Shown here: positions 1 through 9,360 of the stretch, piece by piece
How positions within the stretch are numbered: the first letter of the stretch is position 1
How the letters are laid out: the number at the start of each line of letters is the position of its first letter
NCBI GenBank assembly: GCA_013002175.1
Contig: JABDKP010000061.1
Coordinates: forward strand, 21,182 to 85,181
Reading direction: 5' to 3'
DNA: 64,000 bases
From: Ilumatobacter sp.
GTDB taxonomy: Bacteria; Actinomycetota; Acidimicrobiia; Acidimicrobiales; Ilumatobacteraceae
Notes under the pieces: generated by a model
Told to the model about the DNA's origin: nothing
What the model saw: only the letters and a program-made list of their open reading frames with translations
Database searches by the model: none
Translations under genes and position numbers: made by a program

Positions 1-301
1 CAGGGCGATCTACGAGTCGCGGTGCGACACGCTGATCGACGGCCTCGAACGAATCGGATGGCACATCCCCAAGCCCGGTGGGACGATGTTCGTCTGGGCG
101 CCGATCCCGGAGGCGTACTCCGAGATGGGGTCGGTCGAGTTCTGCTCCCACCTCGTGCGGGCCGCCGACGTCGCGCTGTCACCCGGGGTCGGGTTCGGGC
201 CGGGCGGCGAGGGTTTCGCCCGGTTCGCGCTGATCGAGAACGAGAAGCGGATCAACCAGGCCGTCCGCAACCTCAAGCGGGGTCTGCCGAAGCTCGGCTG
301 A
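1..301 (+). CDS. Class I/II aminotransferase, C-terminal fragment (AlaC/LL-DAP aminotransferase-like), truncated at window edge
   Basis: Frame 2 reads RAIYESRCDTLIDGLERIGWHIPKPGGTMFVWAPIPEAYSEMGS...ALSPGVGFGPGGEGFARFALIENEKRI, typical aminotransferase C-terminal domain. Confidence 0.8.
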   Translation, partial: RAIYESRCDTLIDGLERIGWHIPKPGGTMFVWAPIPEAYSEMGSVEFCSHLVRAADVALSPGVGFGPGGEGFARFALIENEKRINQAVRNLKRGLPKLG

Positions 302-370
302 ACGGCATCGTCACGTGCCGGAAACACGCCGGTCATCCACGGCGTCATCGGGGTCGATACATTGCGCTCG

Positions 371-1021
371 ATGCTCACCGTCGTCGTACGCGTCTGGATG
401 CCGGACCGGCCCGGCGCGCTCGGGCAGGTCGCAAGCCGGATCGGCGCGGTCCGCGGCGACGTGCTGGGGATCGAGATCCTCGAGCAGGGCGCCGGGCGCG
501 CCATCGACGAGCTGACCGTGCAGTTGCCCGACCCGGCGCTGATCCCGCTCCTGACCGCCGAGATCGACGCGGTCGACGGGGTCTCGGTCGAGAACATCCG
601 CGAGGTCGACCACGAGCGGTCCGATGCCAACCTCGCGGCGCTGGCGGTCGCGGCCGGGCTCGCCGAGTGTCCCGCCGACCGGCGCCTCGCCGCACTGTGT
701 ACCGGGGTGCAGCGGATCGTCGAAGCCGATTGGGTGGTCGCGGTTCGCGACGGTGACGTCGTGTCGCAGCTGGGCGACGTGCCCGACATCGCGTGGTTGA
801 GTGCGTTCCTCGCCGGCAGCGGGCACCTCGACGGTGCCGACGAGCGGTCCACCGGGGGCCGGCAGCGGACGACCCCGTACGAGCGGCCGAGTGACCTGGT
901 CTGGGCGAATCTGCTGGAGACGGGCTTGACGGTGGCCGCCGGCCGGACAGGACGACCGATCCACGAACGCGAGCGGGTCCGGATCAGCCTGCTCGCACGG
1001 CTCGCCGACGCCCTGCTCTAG
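371..1021 (+). CDS. ACT-domain-containing protein
   Basis: N-term MLTVVVRVWMPDRPGALGQVASRIGAVRGDVLGIEIL is ACT-like; ATG 371 lies 7 nt after TACATT. Confidence 0.7.
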   Translation: MLTVVVRVWMPDRPGALGQVASRIGAVRGDVLGIEILEQGAGRAIDELTVQLPDPALIPLLTAEIDAVDGVSVENIREVDHERSDANLAALAVAAGLAECPADRRLAALCTGVQRIVEADWVVAVRDGDVVSQLGDVPDIAWLSAFLAGSGHLDGADERSTGGRQRTTPYERPSDLVWANLLETGLTVAAGRTGRPIHERERVRISLLARLADALL

Positions 1022-2505
1022 CGGGCCCAGCCGCGACTGCGCTCGACGGCCCGCAGCCACTGGGCGTGGCCGGCATCGGCGGCGGTGCGATCGGCCGCCG
1101 GCACGAAGGCTTCGTCGAGACGCCACTGGGCGGCGACGGCATCCGTGTCCGGCCAGACGCCCTCGGCCAGACCCGCCAACAGCGCAGCACCGAGCGCGGT
1201 CGTCTCCTGGTCGGCGGGACGGAGCACGTCGACACCCAGCTGGTCCGCCTGCAGCCGGCACAGCAGGTTCATCACGCTCGCACCACCGTCGACGCGCAGC
1301 TCCTGGAGCGCGGTCCCGCTCGCTGCGACCATCGCATCGACGACGTCACGGGTCTGATACGCCATCGACTCGACCGTCGCCCTGACGATCTCGGCCCGTC
1401 CGGTGCCGCGGGTGATGCCGACGATGGTGCCGCGGGCATACGCGTCCCACCACGGCGACCCGAGGCCGGTCAGCGCCGGCACGAAGCAGACGCCACCGGT
1501 GTCGGTCACCGACTCGGCCAATGGCCCGGTCTCCGCGGCGTCGTCGATGATGTCGAGTTCGTCGCGCAGCCACTGGATCGCGGCACCGGTGACGAAGATC
1601 GAACCTTCCAATGCATAGTGGGTGGTGCCGTCGGCGAGCGTCCAGGCGACGGTGGTCAACAACCCTTCGGTCGGATCTGGACAGTCCTCACCGACGTTGA
1701 GGAGCACGAACGAACCGGTCCCGTACGTGTTCTTGGCCATCCCGGGCTCGAGGCACGCCTGGCCGAAGAGCGCGGCCTGCTGGTCGCCGGCGACCCCTGA
1801 GATGGCGATGTCGCCCGGGACCCCGCATGCCTCGGACGTGAGGCCGATCCGGCCGCTCGACGGCACGATCTCGGGCAGGGCCTCGATCGGGACGTGCAAC
1901 AACTCGCACAGCTCGGGGTCCCACGTGCGGGTGCGGATGTCGCACAGCATCGTGCGGCTGGCGTTCGTGACGTCGGTGGCGAACACGGCGCCTCCGGTGA
2001 GGTTCCAGATCAGCCACGCATCGATCGTGCCGAGCGCGAGGTCCTCGTCGACGGGGATGTCACGCTCGCGGAGCAGCCATTCGTACTTCGTGCCCGAGAA
2101 GTAGGGATCGAGTACGAGCCCGGTCCGCTCGCGCACGAGATCGAGATGGGGCGCGAGCTCGTCACACCGCTCGGCCGTGCGGCGGTCCTGCCAGACGATT
2201 GCGTTGCCGTACGGCGTGCCGGTCGCCCGATTCCAGGCCACCGCGGTTTCGCGTTGGTTGGTGATGCCGATCGCGGCGACGCGGTCACGACCGACCTCGT
2301 CGATCACCTCGTTCAACGTCGCGGCAGCGGCGTCCCAGATCTCGGCCGCGTCGTGCTCGACCCAGCCCGGCCGGGGATAGTGCTGCGTGAACTCGCGGTA
2401 GGCCGCGACGGTCGGGCGTTCGTCGGTGAACACCGCCCGGCTGCGCACGCCGGTCGTACCGGCGTCGATGGCGATCACGCAGGGGCCGGGGGACGAGTCG
2501 GTCAC
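1018..2505 (-). CDS. glpK: Glycerol kinase (FGGY family)
   Basis: AIDAGTTGVRSRAVF, IGITNQRETAVAWNRATGTPYGNAIVWQDRR, GVAGDQQAALFGQ, DGGASVMNLLCRLQAD. Confidence 0.88.
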   Translation of the reverse strand: MTDSSPGPCVIAIDAGTTGVRSRAVFTDERPTVAAYREFTQHYPRPGWVEHDAAEIWDAAAATLNEVIDEVGRDRVAAIGITNQRETAVAWNRATGTPYGNAIVWQDRRTAERCDELAPHLDLVRERTGLVLDPYFSGTKYEWLLRERDIPVDEDLALGTIDAWLIWNLTGGAVFATDVTNASRTMLCDIRTRTWDPELCELLHVPIEALPEIVPSSGRIGLTSEACGVPGDIAISGVAGDQQAALFGQACLEPGMAKNTYGTGSFVLLNVGEDCPDPTEGLLTTVAWTLADGTTHYALEGSIFVTGAAIQWLRDELDIIDDAAETGPLAESVTDTGGVCFVPALTGLGSPWWDAYARGTIVGITRGTGRAEIVRATVESMAYQTRDVVDAMVAASGTALQELRVDGGASVMNLLCRLQADQLGVDVLRPADQETTALGAALLAGLAEGVWPDTDAVAAQWRLDEAFVPAADRTAADAGHAQWLRAVERSRGWAR

Positions 2506-2529
2506 GCTGGGGAGGGTAATCGCGATCGT

Positions 2530-2883
2530 TCAGCGGCGACGCTTCTTGGTACCCGGCCGATTCGTGCCCCCGCCGGTCCGGCGTGTCGGTGCCGGACGCT
2601 TCCGCGGTGCACCGGCCGGCGGGCGCTCGTCGTCGTCGGGCGTCGAGTCGTCGGCGCGACCGGCCCGCAGCTCGTGCAGGGTCTTGCGCCGGTAACCGAA
2701 CTTGGCCAGCACCGCGCCGAGTGCGAGGTACAGCGGCCCGCTGACGAGGACTCCGGCGAGCGCACCGATCACGTTGCCGTCCCGGAAGAACACCAGGAAC
2801 ACCGCGGCCATGATCAGCGCGTAGATCACCCACTCGCGCATCAGTCGGTCCCACGGAACCGGACGGCTGCTGTCCCATGCCAT
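2530..2883 (-). CDS. Small membrane protein with basic C-terminal tail, DUF4229-like
   Basis: Two hydrophobic segments followed by an R/K/P-rich tail. Confidence 0.55.
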   Translation of the reverse strand: MAWDSSRPVPWDRLMREWVIYALIMAAVFLVFFRDGNVIGALAGVLVSGPLYLALGAVLAKFGYRRKTLHELRAGRADDSTPDDDERPPAGAPRKRPAPTRRTGGGTNRPGTKKRRR

Positions 2884-2974
2884 GGGGGCCTTCCTAGCAG
2901 CCGCGCCCGCCCGGCCGGATCATTCTCCGGAGGGAGGTCGTGGACCGAGCATCTGATGCGTACGATCGGGCTCC

Positions 2975-4009
2975 GTGCGCGTCGGCATGCTGACAGGTGG
3001 GGGTGACTGCCCCGGACTCAACGCGGTCATCCGCGCGATCGTCCGCAAGGGCGAGCGCCACTACGGCGACGAACTCGTCGGGTTTCTCGACGCGTGGGAC
3101 GGTGTCCGCGAGCGGCGCACGATCCCGCTCACGGTGGAGACGATGCGGGGGATGCTCCCGCGCGGCGGCACGGTGCTGGGGACCCGGCGGGGGAGCCCCT
3201 TCGACACCGACGACGGCGTCGCAATGGTCAAGCGCAGCATGCGCGATCTCGGCCTCGATGGGCTGATCGTGATCGGCGGCAACGGCAGCCTCAGCGTGGC
3301 GTGCCGGCTCGTCAACGAGCACGGGCTGCCGATCGTCGGGGTGCCGAAGACGATCGACAACGACGTCGTCGGCACCGACGTCACGTTCGGCTTCAACACC
3401 GCCGTGCAGATCGCGACCGACGCGATCGACCGGTTGCACACCACCGCCGAGAGCCACGACCGGGTGATGGTCGTCGAGGTGATGGGTCGGCACACGGGCT
3501 GGATCGCGACCACGGCGGGCATCGCCGGTGGAGCGACCGTCGTGCTGATCCCCGAGATCCCGTTCGACATCGACGAACTCTGCGAACGTCTCACCCGCCG
3601 CCACGACCGGGGCCGGTACGCATCGATCGTCGTCGTCGCCGAAGGTGCCGAGCCGGTGGCGGGCTCACTGGAGATGGAACAGAAGGTGTTCGACCGGTTC
3701 GGCCACGTCGTGCTCGGCGGGGTTGCGACGCGGATCGCGATGGCGATCGCCGATCGCACCGGGTTCGAGACGCGCGTCGTGCAACTCGGCCATGTGCAGC
3801 GAGGCGGTACCCCGACCGCCTACGACCGCGTGCTGTCGACGCGGTTCGGTGTCGCGGCGATCGACATGGTGCACGAGCAGGCGTGGGGCAAGATGGCCGT
3901 GCTGCGGGGCAACGAGATCGTCAGCGAGGACCTCAACGTGGCCGTCGGCAAGACACGCGGCGTCGACATGGACCTCTACGAGGGCGTCGCCAAGCACTTC
4001 TTCGCCTAG
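2975..4009 (+). CDS. pfkA: 6-phosphofructokinase (ATP- or PPi-dependent not resolved)
   Basis: MLTGGGDCPGLNAVIRAIV, IGGNGSL, PKTIDNDVVGTDVTFGF, MGRHTGWIA. Confidence 0.88.
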   Translation: MRVGMLTGGGDCPGLNAVIRAIVRKGERHYGDELVGFLDAWDGVRERRTIPLTVETMRGMLPRGGTVLGTRRGSPFDTDDGVAMVKRSMRDLGLDGLIVIGGNGSLSVACRLVNEHGLPIVGVPKTIDNDVVGTDVTFGFNTAVQIATDAIDRLHTTAESHDRVMVVEVMGRHTGWIATTAGIAGGATVVLIPEIPFDIDELCERLTRRHDRGRYASIVVVAEGAEPVAGSLEMEQKVFDRFGHVVLGGVATRIAMAIADRTGFETRVVQLGHVQRGGTPTAYDRVLSTRFGVAAIDMVHEQAWGKMAVLRGNEIVSEDLNVAVGKTRGVDMDLYEGVAKHFFA

Positions 4010-4043
4010 CGCCGCTCATGGCTCAGCGGGCTCCGTCGACGGT

Positions 4044-4652
4044 TCAGCTCGCCGCTGAGAACGCGGGGTAGGGCGGCTGCGTCGACTCGATGAACCCGGG
4101 ATAGTCGTACACGGTGAGCAGCCGGTCGGCGTTCTCGCCGTCGCCGAGTGGCCACACCTGGTTGTTCCCGTCGATCCGCAGCCTCACCTTCTCGACCCCC
4201 TCGACCTCGTCGCCGGTGGCGACGAGTTGGGCGACGGCCAGGCGCAGTGCGTCGGGCGTCATCTCGTCGAACGAGTCGGTGACGTCGATCGTCAGCACCC
4301 GGCCGCGCACCCGCGCACTCAGCAGTTCCAGATCGTCGGGCAGGACGCTGCTCAGCCCACCGTCCTCCTCGATCGCGTTCGCGCCGGCGAGCAACGACTG
4401 CAGGATGTCCTCCGGGTCGTTCGGCACGTCGCGCAACACCGACCGCAGCTTTGCCTCCTGGTCACCGGCCGACGAGACGAGCAGGAAGATGCGCGCCGTA
4501 CCGGCGGCAGCGTCGCCGGACGCGGTGGCGCCGAACTGGCCGCGCTGATCCTCGGGGATCGTGCGCGGCCGCGCATCCTCCTGGATCGCGCAGGACGTCG
4601 CGGTGGTGAGCACGACGAGGGCCGTCACCGTCGCGACGAGGCGGCGCCTCAT
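4044..4652 (-). CDS. GerMN-domain lipoprotein, LpqB-like (short)
   Basis: Signal peptide and lipobox-like MRRRLVATVTALVVLTTATSC; GerMN-like body; start overlaps the histidine kinase stop. Confidence 0.65.
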   Translation of the reverse strand: MRRRLVATVTALVVLTTATSCAIQEDARPRTIPEDQRGQFGATASGDAAAGTARIFLLVSSAGDQEAKLRSVLRDVPNDPEDILQSLLAGANAIEEDGGLSSVLPDDLELLSARVRGRVLTIDVTDSFDEMTPDALRLAVAQLVATGDEVEGVEKVRLRIDGNNQVWPLGDGENADRLLTVYDYPGFIESTQPPYPAFSAAS

Positions 4653-6091
4653 TCGACCAGCTCCGTCGCCATCAGCTCGATCACGAACCGGGCGCCCGGC
4701 TCGCCATCGAGGCGGTCCTCGACCCATGTGCGTCCCCCGTGCATCCGCACGTGTTCGTCGACGAGCGAGAGACCGAGGCCGGCGCCCTCGCTGCCGGCGC
4801 GGCGGCCGGCGCCGCCGCCGCGGGCGAACCGCTCGAAGATCAGCTCACGTTCCTCCAGCGGCACACCGGGACCGCTGTCGACGACGGCGATCTGGATGTG
4901 TGACATCGGCTCGTCGTCGGCATCGACGACCGTGATGTGGATCTCCGGTTCGCCGCCCCCGTAGGCGATCGCGTTGTCGATCAGGTTGGCGACGACGCGG
5001 GCGAGCCGCCGCTTGTCGCCGCGGATGAGCGCCAGCTCGGATCGTTCCGAGACGTGCAACGGGAGCTTCGGCGCCGCACTCACGGCGACCGCCTGGCGGA
5101 CGAACTCCACCGCGAGCAGCTCTTCGAGGTGGAGGCGGATCGCGCCGGCGTCGAAGCGCGAGATCTCCAGCAAGTCCTCGACGAGGCCCTGGAACCGGAC
5201 GACGTCGCCGGACAGCAGGTCGAGCGCCGACCGCGCCCGGTCGGGCAGCTCGTCGCGTCGCGCCTCCATCACCTCGACTGACGCCGACAGCGTCATCAAC
5301 GGCGAGCGCAGCTCGTGGCTGACGTCGGATGCGAAGCGGGCGTCACGTTCGACGCGTTGCTGCAGCGCCTCGGCCATGTCGTTGAACGAGTCGGTGAGCA
5401 CGCCGAGGTCCGGGTCCTCGGTCTTCTCGAGACGGGTGTCGAGACGGCCGCCGGCAATCGCTGACGCAGCCTGCGCCGCGGTCGACAGCGGGCGCACCGC
5501 CCGCCGGGCCGAGAAGATGCCGAGCAGCACGCCGAGTCCGGTCGTGATCGCCGCCGCCAGGATCAGCGCAAGGCGCACGCTGTTGAGTGTGGACACCTGG
5601 TCCTCGAGGCTGGTGAACTGGAAATACGCGCCGACGCCGGGGACCTCCCAGCCGACGAGGATGTTGAGCTCGTCACCGACACGGACGATCTGCTGCGACG
5701 GCGTACCTCGTTCCAGCACCGACTCGACGATGTCCGGTGGGAGGTTGGTCTCGACGTAGGGCGTGACGCCGCCGAACCACTGGTCCTGATAGCGGATCAG
5801 GTAGCGCTGCACGCCGATGCTGTTGAGCGAGTCGGCTGCGGGCTGCGCGGTCGGGGGCGTCGAGCGGAGGTTGCTCTCGACGCTCTGTGCGTTGCGCAGC
5901 GACGTCTTCACCGCCGACTCCTCGGCCTGGCGGACGAGGTTGTTCTGGGTGAGGCCGTACGTCGTGACCGCGAGGAACACCGACAGCGCGATCGAACCGA
6001 GCGTGATCGTCAGCAGGATGCGGCGCCGGAGGCCGAGCGCGGCCGGGCGGGACCGACTGAGCAGGCGACGCAACCAGCCGCCGGACGTCAC
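4649..6091 (-). CDS. Sensor histidine kinase, MtrB-like
   Basis: HAMP-like region, FASDVSHELRSPLMTL H-box, VANLIDNAIAYGGG N-box, GAGLGLSLVDEH G-box; GTG start by GTGA overlap with the regulator stop. Confidence 0.88.
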   Translation of the reverse strand: MTSGGWLRRLLSRSRPAALGLRRRILLTITLGSIALSVFLAVTTYGLTQNNLVRQAEESAVKTSLRNAQSVESNLRSTPPTAQPAADSLNSIGVQRYLIRYQDQWFGGVTPYVETNLPPDIVESVLERGTPSQQIVRVGDELNILVGWEVPGVGAYFQFTSLEDQVSTLNSVRLALILAAAITTGLGVLLGIFSARRAVRPLSTAAQAASAIAGGRLDTRLEKTEDPDLGVLTDSFNDMAEALQQRVERDARFASDVSHELRSPLMTLSASVEVMEARRDELPDRARSALDLLSGDVVRFQGLVEDLLEISRFDAGAIRLHLEELLAVEFVRQAVAVSAAPKLPLHVSERSELALIRGDKRRLARVVANLIDNAIAYGGGEPEIHITVVDADDEPMSHIQIAVVDSGPGVPLEERELIFERFARGGGAGRRAGSEGAGLGLSLVDEHVRMHGGRTWVEDRLDGEPGARFVIELMATELVE

Positions 6092-6768
6092 GTCTGGAGC
6101 CGATATCCCAGCCCGCGTACCGTGACGACGTGCCGCGGGTTGGCCGCGTCGCTTTCCACCTTGGTGCGCAGGCGCCTGATGTGAACGTCGACGAGGCGGC
6201 CATCGCCGAAGTAGTCGTAGCCCCACACCTTGTCGAGCAGCGCCTCCCGGCTGAGCACCTTGCCGGGGCTCTCGGCGAGTTCGCACAACAACCGGAACTC
6301 GGTCTTCGTCAGGTGGACTTCGGAGCCGTCGCGCAGCACCTTGCCCTCATCGGGGATCAGTTCGAGATCGCCGAAGACGAGGCGGGCGTGCCCCGGGGCG
6401 CTGGGCCGGATCCGGCGGAGCAGGGCCCGGATGCGCGCCGACAGTTCCTTGGGGGCGAACGGCTTGGTGAGGTAGTCGTCGGCGCCGGCCTCCAGGCCGG
6501 CGACCACGTCGTGGGTGTCGTTGCGCGCCGTGACCATGACGACCGGTACGTCGCTGGACTTGCGCAGCGTCCGGCACAGCTCGAACCCGTCGATGCCGGG
6601 CAGCATGATGTCGATCAGCACGACGTCGGGGTTCGAGCGGTTGAACTTGTCGATCGCTTCCTCGCCGCTTTCGGCCTCGTCGACGATCCAGCCCTCGTCC
6701 TCCAACGCCAGCTTGACCGCCGAGCGGATGCGTTCATCGTCTTCGACGGCCAGGATGCGTGTTCCCAC
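6088..6768 (-). CDS. OmpR-family response regulator, MtrA-like
   Basis: VGTRILAVEDDERIRSAVKLALEDEG, DVVLIDIMLPGIDGFELCR, winged-helix C-term VHIRRLRTKVE..TVRGLGYRL. Confidence 0.9.
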   Translation of the reverse strand: MGTRILAVEDDERIRSAVKLALEDEGWIVDEAESGEEAIDKFNRSNPDVVLIDIMLPGIDGFELCRTLRKSSDVPVVMVTARNDTHDVVAGLEAGADDYLTKPFAPKELSARIRALLRRIRPSAPGHARLVFGDLELIPDEGKVLRDGSEVHLTKTEFRLLCELAESPGKVLSREALLDKVWGYDYFGDGRLVDVHIRRLRTKVESDAANPRHVVTVRGLGYRLQT

Positions 6769-6831
6769 GGCTCCATGATGCCGCAAATCTTCCCTGCGTG
6801 ACGCGCATGGTCGCGTCAACTGGACGAAAAG

Positions 6832-7653
6832 TCAGGGACGGGCTCCGCGGGACGCGACCCGAATCGCATCCAGCAGCAGGTCATGGACGCCCGGTGACGA
6901 TGCGAGCACGGCGCCGCCGGTCACCGCGTCACCCTCCAGATCCGACGCGACCGCGCCGGCTTCGGTGGCGATCAGGACCCCGGCGGCGAGGTCCCACGAG
7001 TTGAGGTGCTCCTCGAAGTACGCGTCGAGTCGGCCGCAGGCGACGTAGCAGAGGTCCAGCGCAGCGGACCCGAGGCGCCGGATGTCGCGCACCGCGGGCA
7101 GGAGGAGTCGCAGCCGTTCGGCCTGGAGAGAGCGTCGCTCGGGGAGGTAGCTGAACCCGGTGCCGACGAGGGCGGTCTCGAGGCGGTCGACGCTGCTGAC
7201 CGTCACGCGTTCGCCGTTGAGTGTCGCGCCGTCGCCTCGCGCGGCCGAGAACAACTCGTCGGCGACCGGCGCGTACACCGCGCCGGCGAGCGAGCCGTGC
7301 TCGTCGACGGCGGCGATGCTCGTGCACCACGCCGGCTGGTCGTAGAGGAAGTTGGCAGTGCCGTCGATCGGGTCGATGTGCCACGCGATCCCGCTGGTGC
7401 CACCGTCGGTCGTGCCCTCCTCGCCGACGATCGCGTCGTCGGGGCGGAGCCGTCGCAACGCGTCGACGATCGTCGCCTCTGCGGCCTCGTCGAACGCCGT
7501 CACCGGGTCGGTGGCGCTCGATTTCGTGTCGTGTGCGGGTGGCTGTCCGACCGGCAGGCTGCGTCGTCCCACGAGCGCGGCGCCGCCCGCGCGGCGGGCG
7601 AGGTCCTCCGCGATCCGGCGCAACGCCGACGGCACGTCCGGCCCCGCCGTCAC
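6832..7653 (-). CDS. Inositol monophosphatase family protein
   Basis: IVGEEGT, WHIDPIDGTANFLYDQPAW, SWDLAAGVLIATEAGA. Confidence 0.87.
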   Translation of the reverse strand: MTAGPDVPSALRRIAEDLARRAGGAALVGRRSLPVGQPPAHDTKSSATDPVTAFDEAAEATIVDALRRLRPDDAIVGEEGTTDGGTSGIAWHIDPIDGTANFLYDQPAWCTSIAAVDEHGSLAGAVYAPVADELFSAARGDGATLNGERVTVSSVDRLETALVGTGFSYLPERRSLQAERLRLLLPAVRDIRRLGSAALDLCYVACGRLDAYFEEHLNSWDLAAGVLIATEAGAVASDLEGDAVTGGAVLASSPGVHDLLLDAIRVASRGARP

Positions 7654-7961
7654 TGCGGCGCGTGCCCGGCCGCGGCGCGATGCTCGACCTCGCGCCACTC
7701 GCCCAGCGCGCGCATCACGAGCACGGCGACGATCGCCATCCCCCCGGCGGCGACGACGGCGCCGACGAGCAGACCGAGCCCGAGCGGCAGTCCGCAGTCG
7801 CCCTCGCACTGCAACGAGATCAGCGAGTAGCCGATCAGCGCGCCGGCGAGCCCGCTGAGACAGATCGCGACGAACGCGCCGACCCGCACGCCGACCGACG
7901 GCAGCGCGGACAGCGGCCGAGCGTCGGAACCGGAGGCCTCGGGATGGGGCGAGTCGTCCAT
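7650..7961 (-). CDS. Small membrane protein, two predicted TM segments
   Basis: Hydrophobic GAFVAICLSGLAGALIGYSLISL and GLLVGAVVAAGGMAIVAVLVM; GTGA overlap with the IMPase start. Confidence 0.6.
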   Translation of the reverse strand: MDDSPHPEASGSDARPLSALPSVGVRVGAFVAICLSGLAGALIGYSLISLQCEGDCGLPLGLGLLVGAVVAAGGMAIVAVLVMRALGEWREVEHRAAAGHAPQ

Positions 7962-7988
7962 CGACCGCAGAGCGTAACGTGGGCAGCG

Positions 7989-9266
7989 ATGACGGCAGCA
8001 GGCACCGATCGGCGTCCCACGCGCACGATCCTGCACGCCGACATGGACGCGTTCTTCGTCTCGGTCGAGCTGCGCCGGCGGCCGGATCTCGTCGGTCAGC
8101 CGGTCGTCGTCGGCGGCACCGGCAACCGGGGCGTCGTCGCGGCCGCGTCGTACGAGGCCCGGCGGTTCGGTGTCCACTCGGCGCTGCCGTCCTCGATCGC
8201 CCGTCGGCGATGCCCGCACGCGGTGTTCCTGCCGGGCGACCACGCCGCGTACGGAGAGGTCAGCGCCGACGTGCGGGCGATCTTCGACCGGTACACGCCG
8301 CTCGTCGAACCACTGTCGCTCGACGAGGCGTTCCTCGACGTGACCGGCTCACAGCGGCTGTTCGGCAGCGGCGCCGACATCGCCGCACAGATCCGGACGG
8401 CGGTCCGCGACGAACTGGACCTCGGTTGTTGCATCGGCGTCGCGCGCAACAAGTTCCTCGCCAAGCTCGCCTCGGTGGAGGCGAAGCCGGTCGCCCACCC
8501 GGACCGGATCGATCCCGGCCTCGGCGTGAAGGTCGTCGAGCCCGGAGCCGAGCGGGCGTTCCTCGACCCGCTGCCGGTCCAACGACTGTGGGGTGTGGGG
8601 CCGGCGACGCTGGAGAAACTGCACCGGCTGGGCGTCGTCCGAGTCGCCGACCTCCACGTCGTCGATCGCACCGCGCTGCAGGCGGCCCTCGGAGCGAACC
8701 AGGCCGACCACCTCCGCGCGCTCGCCGTCGGCGACGACGACCGGCCGGTCGAGCCCGAACGGGAAGCGAAGTCGATCGGTCACGAGGAGACGTACGCCCA
8801 CGACAAGCACACGGCCGCCGAACTCGACCGGGAGCTGGTGCGTCTCGCCGACGCCGTCGCACGACGATTCCGAGCGCAGGGCCTGGGCGCCCGGACGATC
8901 ACACTGAAGGTTCGGTTCGCGGGGTTCGTCACGATCACCCGGTCGGTGACGACCACCGATGCCGTCGACCTCGCGCCGGACATCCTCGGGCTGCTGCGGC
9001 CCGTCCTGGAGACGATCGACCCGACGCCGGGAGTCCGCCTCCTCGGGGTCAGCGGATCGAACCTGATGTCGCCGTCGCACCAGCTCAGCTTCGACGAGCT
9101 GCTCGACGAGCGCCCCGACTGGAGTGCCGCGACCGGCGCCCTCGACGAGATCCGCGACCGGTTCGGGACCGCGGCGATCGGGCCGGCGAGCTCGCTCGGT
9201 GATCGCGGTGTCGACGTCGTCACCCGCGGCGGGCAGCAGTGGGGACCCGACGCGGAGCCCAGCTGA
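7989..9266 (+). CDS. dinB: DNA polymerase IV (Y family)
   Basis: ILHADMDAFFVSVELRRRPDLVGQPVVVGG, PLSLDEAFLDVTGS, GVARNKFLAKLAS, LWGVGPAT. Confidence 0.93.
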   Translation: MTAAGTDRRPTRTILHADMDAFFVSVELRRRPDLVGQPVVVGGTGNRGVVAAASYEARRFGVHSALPSSIARRRCPHAVFLPGDHAAYGEVSADVRAIFDRYTPLVEPLSLDEAFLDVTGSQRLFGSGADIAAQIRTAVRDELDLGCCIGVARNKFLAKLASVEAKPVAHPDRIDPGLGVKVVEPGAERAFLDPLPVQRLWGVGPATLEKLHRLGVVRVADLHVVDRTALQAALGANQADHLRALAVGDDDRPVEPEREAKSIGHEETYAHDKHTAAELDRELVRLADAVARRFRAQGLGARTITLKVRFAGFVTITRSVTTTDAVDLAPDILGLLRPVLETIDPTPGVRLLGVSGSNLMSPSHQLSFDELLDERPDWSAATGALDEIRDRFGTAAIGPASSLGDRGVDVVTRGGQQWGPDAEPS

Positions 9267-9360
9267 GCCGTGCCCCGGGGGTCCTCCGGCCGAGCGATGA
9301 TTTTACGAGGTGTTCACCGGCCGCGTTGAAGGTCGTCGGTGAACGTGCGATGATGATGGC

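Noticed and set aside
7221-7988. Long N-terminal extension of the dinB ORF
   Set aside because: Runs antisense through IMPase; true start is ATG 7989, directly before ILHADMDAFF.
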